From contig JBDVXK010000020.1 of the NCBI GenBank assembly GCA_039964455.1, positions 1-63,096 of the forward strand: a DNA stretch of 63,096 nucleotides, given 5' to 3'. Shown here in pieces: positions 1-6,676 of this stretch (position 1 is the first letter of the stretch; each line of letters starts with the position of its first letter). The notes under the pieces are model-generated. The model did not search any database. It saw only the letters and a list, made by a program, of their open reading frames with translations, and had not been told where the DNA came from. The translations under genes were made by a program, and so were the position numbers. This DNA comes from CALJFL01 sp039964455 (lineage in GTDB: Bacteria; Pseudomonadota; Gammaproteobacteria; Pseudomonadales; Halieaceae).

Positions 1-286
1 ATCCAGCGCTGCTGTACTGGTGGATCGCGATGCGTTTTCCTGGATGCGCGGCGAGGCAGAGATTCGGCTGTATGAAGTTAGTAGTGGGTTTAAGCGTTAT
101 TTTTGTCAATGCTGCGGTAGCGTATTACCGCAACATGTGGAAAGTCTTGCAATGTACTGGGTGCCGGCGGGCTTGTTTGATGAAGACCCGGGCGTTGCAT
201 TGAGCTCTCATATATATGTTGCATCAAAAGCCGCGTGGGAAGTGCTGGACGAGCACACCCCCTGCCTGCAAGAAGGGTTTGTCTGA
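1..286 (+). CDS. GFA (glutathione-dependent formaldehyde-activating-like) family protein, 3' part
   Basis: The reading frame is open from the first base of the window, so the gene starts outside it; about 94 residues remain. The visible part carries the C-terminal half of the GFA/CENP-V zinc-binding fold: a 'DAFSWMRGEAEIRLY' stretch followed by the zinc-ligand segment 'FCQCCGSVLP'. These proteins are small zinc proteins; the founding member was linked to the formaldehyde-glutathione adduct, but most members have no proven substrate, so no reaction is assigned. It is followed after 4 bases by a flavodoxin-like gene, so the two are probably co-transcribed. The amino-terminal cysteines of the fold cannot be seen. 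Confidence 0.75.
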   Translation, partial: SSAAVLVDRDAFSWMRGEAEIRLYEVSSGFKRYFCQCCGSVLPQHVESLAMYWVPAGLFDEDPGVALSSHIYVASKAAWEVLDEHTPCLQEGFV

Positions 287-290
287 GCCG

Positions 291-746
291 ATGAAACAAT
301 TGCTCATTGTTTACAGTAGCCAGAGCGGTGCCAGTGCCCAGTTGGCGAGGGCGGCGGCTGCCGCGGCGATGGAAGAGGCGTTGGTGGACGTGTGTGTGCA
401 ACGTGCCGTCGATACCTCGGTGCAGGACCTGCAAACAGCCAGTGGCGTGCTGCTGGTGACCGCAGAGAATTCCGGTGCATTGGCTGGTGCGATGAAAGAC
501 TTCCTGGACCGCGTATTTTATCCAGCCATAAGTCACGCAATGGTGCTTCCGTACTCCTTGTTGGTCAGTGCCGGCAATGACGGTCGTGGTGCGGTAGCGC
601 AAGCGCAGCGGATTCTTTCCGGTATCCCGTTTACAGAGGCGGCCGAACCACTGATACTGCGCGGCGACATTTGCCCGGCGCATTTATCGCAGGCCGGAGA
701 TCTGGGCCGCGGCCTGGCGGCGGGTCTTGAGATGGGTATTTTTTAG
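291..746 (+). CDS. Flavodoxin-like / NADPH-dependent FMN reductase family protein
   Basis: A 151-residue protein with a flavodoxin-like start: a beta strand 'LLIVYSSQSGAS' whose S/G-rich loop would hold the FMN phosphate, then a second strand and loop 'VTAENSGALAGAMKDFLDR', typical of the family's isoalloxazine-contacting region. The carboxyl half includes 'LVSAGNDGRGA'. Such proteins carry FMN and move electrons between NAD(P)H and a partner; the partner is not evident here. ATG at 291 was chosen because it follows the upstream stop by 4 bases; an earlier in-frame start at 216 would lie inside the upstream gene. The downstream thioesterase starts 12 bases after the stop. Confidence 0.75.
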   Translation: MKQLLIVYSSQSGASAQLARAAAAAAMEEALVDVCVQRAVDTSVQDLQTASGVLLVTAENSGALAGAMKDFLDRVFYPAISHAMVLPYSLLVSAGNDGRGAVAQAQRILSGIPFTEAAEPLILRGDICPAHLSQAGDLGRGLAAGLEMGIF

Positions 747-758
747 GAGTTGAGCTTC

Positions 759-1253
759 GTGACAGAGACATCTGCAATGGTAATCCCGGAGGGTTTTGAA
801 CAATTACCTGACGGTTTGGGATTTACCGATAACCTGCAGCCGTGCTATCGCAGGATTCGTGGTACCGACGTCAGCTTTGGCCTCTTTGTCGATGAACAAC
901 ACATTAATCTGATGGGGGTTTGCCATGGCGGTGTGCTCACCACGCTGGCTGATGTGGCCGCCGCCTCCGGACTTAACGTGGCCAGGGGCGAAGTGGCAGG
1001 TAGTCCTACTGTGAACCTCAGTGTCGATTTTGTAGCCGCCGGGCGCAAGGGAGACTGGATCCAGGCTGACGTGGAGCAAGCCACGGTCAAGCGCCGTTTC
1101 GGTTTTTGCCATGGAACGATCAATGGCCCCAAGGGGCTGGTGGCAAGGTTTAACGGTACGTTTTATCTTCCGGAACACAAGGGTGTCTGGAAGGACAAGG
1201 AAAAGGCCGACCGGTTTACCAGCGAGAACGACCCCTTCGGTGCGCAAACCTAG
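759..1253 (+). CDS. PaaI-type hotdog-fold thioesterase
   Basis: A 164-residue protein with a single 4HBT/hotdog domain. The central helix region 'MGVCHGGVLTTLADVAAASG' has the H-G-G plus acidic residue arrangement of PaaI-like acyl-CoA thioesterases, followed by the sheet segment 'NLSVDFVAAGRKGDWIQA'. Family members hydrolyse acyl- or aryl-CoA thioesters in the cytoplasm; the substrate cannot be read from sequence. GTG at 759 is preferred because AGGAG at 745-749 sits 9 bases upstream; TTG at 750 and ATG at 777 are in frame but worse placed. The 3' end overlaps the convergent LysR gene by 4 bases. Confidence 0.8.
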   Translation: MTETSAMVIPEGFEQLPDGLGFTDNLQPCYRRIRGTDVSFGLFVDEQHINLMGVCHGGVLTTLADVAAASGLNVARGEVAGSPTVNLSVDFVAAGRKGDWIQADVEQATVKRRFGFCHGTINGPKGLVARFNGTFYLPEHKGVWKDKEKADRFTSENDPFGAQT

Positions 1254-2125
1254 ACGTCAGCACTTTCCTGTAAAACATCGACGAAGGCTTGTGCCGCGCG
1301 CGACAGACTGCGGCCGTGGTGATAGACCACCCCCAGTATACGTTCTACCGCAAGGCCGGGAATCTCCAGCGCTAGCAGTGAGTCGGTGCGCATGGAGCGG
1401 GGCAGGATAGTCCAGCCCAACCCTACGGAGGCCATCATACGAATTGTCTCGAGATAGTTGGTTGCCAGGGAAACATTCAGCGTCAGTTTGTGGCTGTCGA
1501 ACAACTGCTTGACGATTTGACCGGTGTAGGTGTTCAACCCGGGTAGCACCGCGGGGGAGAGGCTCAACTCCGCGAGGCTGCTGACACCTTCACCAGCCAG
1601 GATGTGGTCGGGAGACACCATCACCTCAAGTGGATCATGCCATACCGGCACCGTGATAAAACTGGCCTCGCTGTCTGGCGCGAGCGTCACCACTGCCAGC
1701 TCGATCTTGCCCTGCATGATGAGGTCGTAGGCCTGCTCCGAGTCCATAAAATCGATATCTATGTGGACGTCGCCAAACTCTCGACTGAATTGACTCAATA
1801 TGGGGGGCAGTCTGTGCAGGCCAATGTGGTGACTGGTAGCGAGACGCAGTGCGCCTCCTACGGCACCCGAGAGATCGCGCACGGACTGCTCAGCTGTAAA
1901 TAGCTGTTGTTCTATGAGCTCCGCATGGGGCAGCAGGGCGCGCCCGGCTTCAGTCAGCCCGATATGGCGCCCGATTCGATCAAACAACTCGGTGCCCAGT
2001 TGCTGTTCGAGAATGGCGACCCGCTTGCTTACCGCTGGTTGGGTCAGGTGCATTTTTTCGGCGGCGGCCGAGAAAGAGCCGCTGCGAGCCACAAGGGCAA
2101 ACGCCCGAAGGTTCTGTGTTTCCAT
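1250..2125 (-). CDS. LysR-family transcriptional regulator, divergent from leuCDB
   Basis: A 291-residue LysR-type regulator. The N-terminal winged helix-turn-helix is visible in 'FSAAAEKMHLTQPAVSKRV', followed by the linker helix and a periplasmic-binding-protein-like effector domain from about residue 90. It is transcribed away from leuC with 110 bp between the start codons, the classic arrangement for a LysR protein that controls its neighbour. The intergenic region contains an ATTCC-N5-GGAAT inverted repeat that fits the T-N11-A LysR box, placed about 65 bp before the predicted leuC transcription start. I infer that it regulates the leucine operon, perhaps in response to a pathway intermediate; the effector is unknown. 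It is not recognisably LeuO. Confidence 0.88.
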   Translation of the reverse strand: METQNLRAFALVARSGSFSAAAEKMHLTQPAVSKRVAILEQQLGTELFDRIGRHIGLTEAGRALLPHAELIEQQLFTAEQSVRDLSGAVGGALRLATSHHIGLHRLPPILSQFSREFGDVHIDIDFMDSEQAYDLIMQGKIELAVVTLAPDSEASFITVPVWHDPLEVMVSPDHILAGEGVSSLAELSLSPAVLPGLNTYTGQIVKQLFDSHKLTLNVSLATNYLETIRMMASVGLGWTILPRSMRTDSLLALEIPGLAVERILGVVYHHGRSLSRAAQAFVDVLQESADV

Positions 2126-2132
2126 GAAATCT

Positions 2133-2147
2133 ATTCCTATATGGAAT
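2133..2147. promoter_or_regulatory. LysR-type box (ATTCC-N5-GGAAT) in the lysR/leuC intergenic region
   Basis: An inverted repeat with two perfect 5-base arms, ATTCC at 2133-2137 and GGAAT at 2143-2147, containing T-N11-A at 2134/2146. Its centre lies about 65 bp upstream of the predicted leuC transcription start (near 2205), where LysR proteins usually anchor, and just inside the predicted lysR leader, which would allow autoregulation. Confidence 0.55.
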
Positions 2148-2160
2148 CCAAACTATAAAA

Positions 2161-2189
2161 ATAATAAATTTGAGTTATTTTAAGGTCAA
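2161..2189 (-). promoter_or_regulatory. Predicted sigma70 promoter for the LysR gene
   Basis: Read on the minus strand: -35 TTGACC (complement of 2184-2189), 17-base spacer, -10 TATTAT (complement of 2161-2166). Both hexamers match the consensus at five of six positions. It overlaps the opposing leuC promoter, so the two polymerases would exclude each other. Confidence 0.55.
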
Positions 2190-2198
2190 GCCTAAAAT
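2170..2198 (+). promoter_or_regulatory. Predicted sigma70 promoter for leuCDB
   Basis: -35 TTGAGT at 2170-2175, 17-base spacer, -10 TAAAAT at 2193-2198; expected start of transcription near 2205, about 30 bases before the leuC ATG. The imperfect -35 fits a promoter needing an activator, consistent with the LysR box centred about 65 bp upstream of that start. Confidence 0.55.
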
Positions 2199-2235
2199 GC
2201 GGGTCCTATCAAAGTGACAACTGTGGAGGTGTCCC

Positions 2236-3654
2236 ATGGCCGGGCAAACGCTGTACGACAAACTGTGGCAGAACCATCTTGTAGAGCAACGTGATGATGG
2301 CACCGCGATAATCTATATCGATAGGCATCTGATTCATGAAGTGACTTCGCCGCAGGCGTTTGAGGGCTTGCGACTTGCCAAGCGACAACCCTGGCGTCGC
2401 GACGCCAATCTGGCCGTTCCCGATCACAATGTGCCTACTGAGGCCGCCGAGCGCAGCGCTGGTGTTGCCGGTATTCGCGATGAGGTTTCTCGCCTGCAGG
2501 TGCAAACCCTGGATGACAATTGCGAAGACTTCGACATTGTTGAAATTCCCATCAACGACATCCGTCAGGGCATTGTGCATGTTGTGGGGCCAGAGCAGGG
2601 CGCTACCTTGCCGGGCATGACCGTCGTTTGCGGAGATTCACACACCTCAACCCACGGTGCTCTTGGGGCCCTGGCCCACGGAATCGGCACGTCGGAAGTG
2701 GAGCATGTGCTGGCCACCCAGTGTCTGGTGCAAAGGAAGATGAAGAACTTGCTGATTCGTGTCGATGGCACCCTGGGTGAGGGCGTCACCGCCAAGGACG
2801 TCGCACTGGCGATCATAGGCGAGATTGGAACCGCAGGCGGCACCGGCTACGCGATTGAGTTCGGGGGCGAGGCAGTTCGCAATCTCACCATGGAGGGTCG
2901 AATGACCCTGTGCAATATGTCTATCGAAGGCGGCGCCCGCATGGGCATGATCGCAGTTGATGATGCGACGCTGGATTACGTCAAGGGTCGCCCTTACGCG
3001 CCCAAGGGTGAGCAGTGGGATATGGCAGAAGCCGCTTGGCGTGAGTTGCGCAGTGATGATGATGCCGTATTTGATCGGGTGATCGAGCTGAAAGCGGAGG
3101 ACATCAAGCCGCAGGTTACCTGGGGAACCTCGCCGGAAATGGTGTTGCCTGTAGATGGAATTCTGCCGGACCCGAAAGATATCGAAGACGCCACGCAAAA
3201 AGAGTCGACCCGTCGTGCGCTGGAGTATATGGGGCTGCAAGCCGGCTCAGCGATTACCGATATACGCCCGGACAGGGTGTTCATCGGTTCTTGCACCAAT
3301 TCGCGAATCGAGGATTTGCGTGCCGCAGCTGACGTGGTGCGAGGTAAGCATGTCGCCGCTACGATTAAGCAGGCGCTGGTTGTGCCAGGTTCCGGACAGG
3401 TCAAGGCGCAGGCAGAGGCAGAGGGCCTGGATAAAGTGTTTACCGATGCGGGTATGGAGTGGCGTGAGCCGGGTTGCTCAATGTGTCTTGCCATGAATGC
3501 TGACAAGTTGGGTGAAGGCGAACACTGCGCCTCCACCTCGAATCGTAATTTTGAAGGTCGTCAGGGCTTTGGTGGCAGAACACACCTGGTTAGCCCGGCA
3601 ATGGCCGCGGCGGCAGCGGTGGCCGGACATTTTGTTGACGTGCGCAGCGTATAG
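2236..3654 (+). CDS. leuC: 3-isopropylmalate dehydratase large subunit
   Basis: A 472-residue aconitase-superfamily subunit. With LeuD it isomerises 2-isopropylmalate to 3-isopropylmalate in leucine synthesis. The [4Fe-4S] cysteine ligands are visible as C353 in 'FIGSCTNSRIEDL' and C414/C417 in 'GCSMCLAMN'; the substrate-contact segment 'CGDSHTSTHGALGALAHGI' lies around residues 132-150. Length and motifs are normal for bacterial LeuC. ATG 2236 is preceded by a strong GGAGGTG ribosome-binding site. It opens a leuC-leuD-leuB operon, with 12 bases to leuD, downstream of the promoter at 2170-2198. Confidence 0.97.
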   Translation: MAGQTLYDKLWQNHLVEQRDDGTAIIYIDRHLIHEVTSPQAFEGLRLAKRQPWRRDANLAVPDHNVPTEAAERSAGVAGIRDEVSRLQVQTLDDNCEDFDIVEIPINDIRQGIVHVVGPEQGATLPGMTVVCGDSHTSTHGALGALAHGIGTSEVEHVLATQCLVQRKMKNLLIRVDGTLGEGVTAKDVALAIIGEIGTAGGTGYAIEFGGEAVRNLTMEGRMTLCNMSIEGGARMGMIAVDDATLDYVKGRPYAPKGEQWDMAEAAWRELRSDDDAVFDRVIELKAEDIKPQVTWGTSPEMVLPVDGILPDPKDIEDATQKESTRRALEYMGLQAGSAITDIRPDRVFIGSCTNSRIEDLRAAADVVRGKHVAATIKQALVVPGSGQVKAQAEAEGLDKVFTDAGMEWREPGCSMCLAMNADKLGEGEHCASTSNRNFEGRQGFGGRTHLVSPAMAAAAAVAGHFVDVRSV

Positions 3655-3666
3655 AGGAGTACAGAG

Positions 3667-4314
3667 ATGAAAAGTTTCACTTTAATGAAAGGACTGGTTG
3701 CACCTATGGATCGGGCCAACGTGGATACGGACCTGATTATTCCGAAGCAATTCCTCAAGTCTATAAAGCGCAGCGGCTTTGGTCCAAATCTGTTTGATGT
3801 GTTGCGTTACCTTGACGAAGGGCAGCCCGGGCAGGACAACAGTGTGCGCCCGCTCAACCCGGATTTTCCTTTGAACGATGCGCGTTACCAGGGCGCCTCT
3901 GTGCTTTTGGCGAGAGAGAATTTTGGCTGCGGATCCAGTCGTGAGCACGCACCCTGGGCATTGGAAGACTATGGTTTCCGCTGCATTATCGCGCCAAGCT
4001 TCGCCGATATCTTTTTCAACAACTGCTTCAAGAACGGTGTATTGCCAATTGCTTTGCCAGCCGAGACAGTGAGTAGTTTGTTTGACGCGATGTACGCTCA
4101 GGAAGGTTATGAGCTGGAGATAGACCTCGCTGAACAGGTGGTGCGTACACCGGAAGGAAAGGAAATTACTTTCGAGGTAGACAGTTTTCGCAAGCATTGC
4201 TTGTTCAATGGTTTGGATGACATCGGCCTGACATTGCAGAGCTCGGACGCCATTCGCAGCTTTGAGCAGCGCTGGCAGCAGCAGTCGCCTTGGCTCTTTG
4301 GCGCTATTGGGTAA
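3667..4314 (+). CDS. leuD: 3-isopropylmalate dehydratase small subunit
   Basis: A 215-residue swivel-domain subunit that completes the LeuC active site. The signature 'LARENFGCGSSREHAPWAL' (about residues 80-98) carries the Gly-Ser-Ser-Arg loop that binds the substrate carboxylate, and 'PSFADIFFNNCFKNG' follows. The N-terminal 'PMDRANVDTDLIIPKQFL' is typical of LeuD. A ribosome-binding site (GAGGAG) overlaps the end of leuC. leuB follows after 10 bases, so the three genes should be co-translated. Confidence 0.97.
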   Translation: MKSFTLMKGLVAPMDRANVDTDLIIPKQFLKSIKRSGFGPNLFDVLRYLDEGQPGQDNSVRPLNPDFPLNDARYQGASVLLARENFGCGSSREHAPWALEDYGFRCIIAPSFADIFFNNCFKNGVLPIALPAETVSSLFDAMYAQEGYELEIDLAEQVVRTPEGKEITFEVDSFRKHCLFNGLDDIGLTLQSSDAIRSFEQRWQQQSPWLFGAIG

Positions 4315-4324
4315 GGGAAAACGT

Positions 4325-5404
4325 ATGTCTGCAAAAATATTGGTACTGCCTGGTGATTACATCGGCCCGGAGATTATGGCGGAGGCTGAAAAAGTTCTTG
4401 CCGTCGTCAATGACCGGTTTGACCTTGGCCTTGAAATAGAGCACGGCTTGTTGGGCGGCGCGGCGCTGGATGTGCACGGTGTCCCGTTGCCGGATGAAAC
4501 TCTGGCCAGCGCCCGCGAGGCCGACGCCATTCTGTTGGGCGCTGTTGGCGGACCAAAGTGGGATGGCGTAGAGCGCCACCTGCGGCCCGAACGAGGCTTG
4601 TTGGCCATACGCTCAGAGCTGCAGTTGTTCGGCAATTTGCGCCCGGCGATTCTTTATCCGCAGTTGGCCGATGCCTCCAGCCTCAAGCCAGAGATTGTAT
4701 CCGGCCTGGATATTCTGATTGTGCGGGAGTTGACCGGCGGCATTTATTTCGGTGAGCCCAGGGGTATACGCACGCTTGAGAATGGCGAGCGAGAAGGCTT
4801 CAATACCTATGTCTATCGTGAATCCGAGATCGAGCGTATTGCCCATCTGGCATTCGATCTGGCGGGTAAGCGCGACGGCAGGGTTTGTTCGGTAGACAAG
4901 TCCAACGTGCTTGAGGCGACCATGCTCTGGCGCGAAGTGATGGAGGAGGTCGCCAAGGGCTACCCCGATATCGAGCTCAGCCACCTGTACGTAGACAATG
5001 CTGCCATGCAGCTGGTGATGGCGCCCAAGCAGTTTGATGTTGTGGTTACCGGCAATATGTTTGGCGACATTCTGTCGGATGCAGCTGCGATGCTGACCGG
5101 CTCCATTGGCATGTTGCCGTCGGCATCACTGGATAAGCAGGGGCGCGGCATGTACGAGCCCTGTCATGGTTCCGCTCCGGATATTGCAGGGCAGGGCAAG
5201 GCGAATCCGCTGGCCACAATACTGTCGGTTGCCATGATGCTGCGTTACACCTTGTCGACACCGGCTGCAGCTGACGCTATAGAAGCTGCCGTCAGCGAGG
5301 TGCTTGATCAGGGCCTGCGTACGCCGGATATATACAGCCCCGGCCAGCAGGCGGTCAGCACCGTCGAAATGGGCGACGCCGTGACAGCCGTCCTGTCCAG
5401 CTGA
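4325..5404 (+). CDS. leuB: 3-isopropylmalate dehydrogenase
   Basis: A 359-residue decarboxylating dehydrogenase that oxidises 3-isopropylmalate with NAD+ to 2-ketoisocaproate, the third dedicated leucine step. Family marks include 'LLGAVGGPKWD' (about 70-80), 'RELTGGIYFGEPRG' and the metal-binding signature 'GNMFGDILSDAAAML'. ATG 4325 follows leuD by 10 bases with a GGGAAA site before it; an upstream in-frame start would lie inside leuD. One oddity: the near-universal N-terminal 'PGDGIGPE' reads 'PGDYIGPE', so Gly is Tyr at residue 12. The remaining motifs are intact, so I regard the enzyme as functional. Confidence 0.96.
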   Translation: MSAKILVLPGDYIGPEIMAEAEKVLAVVNDRFDLGLEIEHGLLGGAALDVHGVPLPDETLASAREADAILLGAVGGPKWDGVERHLRPERGLLAIRSELQLFGNLRPAILYPQLADASSLKPEIVSGLDILIVRELTGGIYFGEPRGIRTLENGEREGFNTYVYRESEIERIAHLAFDLAGKRDGRVCSVDKSNVLEATMLWREVMEEVAKGYPDIELSHLYVDNAAMQLVMAPKQFDVVVTGNMFGDILSDAAAMLTGSIGMLPSASLDKQGRGMYEPCHGSAPDIAGQGKANPLATILSVAMMLRYTLSTPAAADAIEAAVSEVLDQGLRTPDIYSPGQQAVSTVEMGDAVTAVLSS

Positions 5405-5443
5405 AACAGACACTTTTATTAATCTCGATACCAGGTAAACCAA

Positions 5444-6469
5444 ATGAGTAAGCTTTACGATGTGGCCGTGGTCGGCGCTACCGGCGCGGTCGGCGAAACC
5501 ATGATCAGTATTCTCGAAGAGCGCGATTTTCCAGTAGGGAATCTCTACCCGCTGGCCAGCAGTCGCTCCGCCGGCAAAACCATTATGTTTCGCGGTAAAT
5601 CCGTGCAGGTCACCGATTTGGCCGAATTCGATTTCAGTACGGTACAGATCGGCCTGTTTTCGGCGGGTGGCAGCATTTCTGAAAAGTTTGCGCCTATTGC
5701 AGCCGCCGCCGGTTGTGTGGTGATCGACAACACCTCGCACTTTCGCCGTGACGAGGACATCCCCCTTATCATCCCCGAGGTCAATAATGAGGCCTTGGCG
5801 GACTACGGCAGGCGCAACATCATCGCCAACCCGAACTGTTCGACTATCCAGATGTTGGTGGCGCTCAAGCCGATCTATGACGCGGTGGGAATCGAGCGTA
5901 TCAACGTAGCCACTTACCAGGCTGTTTCGGGTACCGGCAAGGAAGCCATTGAAGAGCTTGCCGGACAGACTGCGAAGCTGTTAAACGGGCAGTCCATTGA
6001 TAGTGAGGTGTACCCCAAGCAGATTGCCTTTAATGCCTTGCCACACATTGATACCTTTCAGGACAATGGCTATACCCGGGAAGAGATGAAGATGGTCTGG
6101 GAGACGCAGAAAATCTTTGATGATCCAGCCATTCAGGTAAACCCGACCTGTGTGCGCATACCGGTCTTTTATGGCCATTCCGAGGCCGTTCATATAGAAA
6201 CCGTCGACAAGATGGGCGCCGAGGAGGCGCGTGCCTTACTGGCAGAGAGCCCGGGGGTGACCGTAATGGACAGCCATGAGGATGGTGGATATGCCACTGC
6301 AGTCACTGAATCTGCAGGTAATGACCCGGTATTTGTTAGCCGTATTCGTGAGGATATCTCCCATCCCAGGGGTCTGAACCTATGGATTGTGAGCGATAAT
6401 GTGCGTAAAGGCGCGGCCCTGAATAGTGTGCAAATTGCCGAGAGCTTGATAGCTACTTACCTTGATTAA
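5444..6469 (+). CDS. asd: Aspartate-semialdehyde dehydrogenase
   Basis: A 341-residue enzyme that reduces aspartyl phosphate to aspartate semialdehyde with NADPH, the branch point for lysine/diaminopimelate, threonine and methionine. The Rossmann loop 'GATGAVGETM' is at residues 11-20; the catalytic cysteine is C132 in 'ANPNCSTIQMLVAL'; 'RIPVFYGHSEAVHIE' supplies the conserved histidine region. In Pseudomonas the asd gene in this position is followed by a second, usg-like paralogue before fimV; none is present here. It starts 39 bases after leuB with an AGGTAAACCAA leader and may be read through from the leu operon. Confidence 0.96.
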   Translation: MSKLYDVAVVGATGAVGETMISILEERDFPVGNLYPLASSRSAGKTIMFRGKSVQVTDLAEFDFSTVQIGLFSAGGSISEKFAPIAAAAGCVVIDNTSHFRRDEDIPLIIPEVNNEALADYGRRNIIANPNCSTIQMLVALKPIYDAVGIERINVATYQAVSGTGKEAIEELAGQTAKLLNGQSIDSEVYPKQIAFNALPHIDTFQDNGYTREEMKMVWETQKIFDDPAIQVNPTCVRIPVFYGHSEAVHIETVDKMGAEEARALLAESPGVTVMDSHEDGGYATAVTESAGNDPVFVSRIREDISHPRGLNLWIVSDNVRKGAALNSVQIAESLIATYLD

Positions 6470-6533
6470 TACCCATCTATAAAACATACTTGGGACAAGT
6501 CTGGGGTATCATAAGTGCATGGATGTACTTGGC

Positions 6534-6556
6534 GCACTACTTTGAACTTGTAGTGC
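6534..6556. repeat. Inverted repeat between asd and fimV
   Basis: Perfect 7-base arms GCACTAC (6534-6540) and GTAGTGC (6550-6556) around a 9-base loop. No run of T follows on either strand, so it is not a clear rho-independent terminator; it may be an RNA hairpin ending asd transcripts or a protein site upstream of fimV. Confidence 0.45.
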
Positions 6557-6676
6557 AAGTGCTTGTAGGGGCTAGGATTTTATCCGGCACTGAACCATTG
6601 ATATCACGGTAAGTGGATTGGCCCAGGGGAGGCCTTTTCGTGTTGTCAGCGGAAACAATAATAAGGGCGGTTCGGT

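Noticed and set aside
2158..2181. AAAATAA-N10-TTATTTT inverted repeat in the lysR/leuC gap
   Set aside because: Made only of A and T within an AT-rich promoter region already explained by the two promoters; not convincing as a separate operator.
2647..3240. 197-codon open frame antisense to leuC
   Set aside because: Fully inside leuC, with low-complexity, His/Gln-rich translation and no family resemblance.
6620..6638. GGCC-N7-GGCC followed by TTTT upstream of fimV
   Set aside because: Only four base pairs with a self-complementary arm, too weak for a terminator and easily due to chance.
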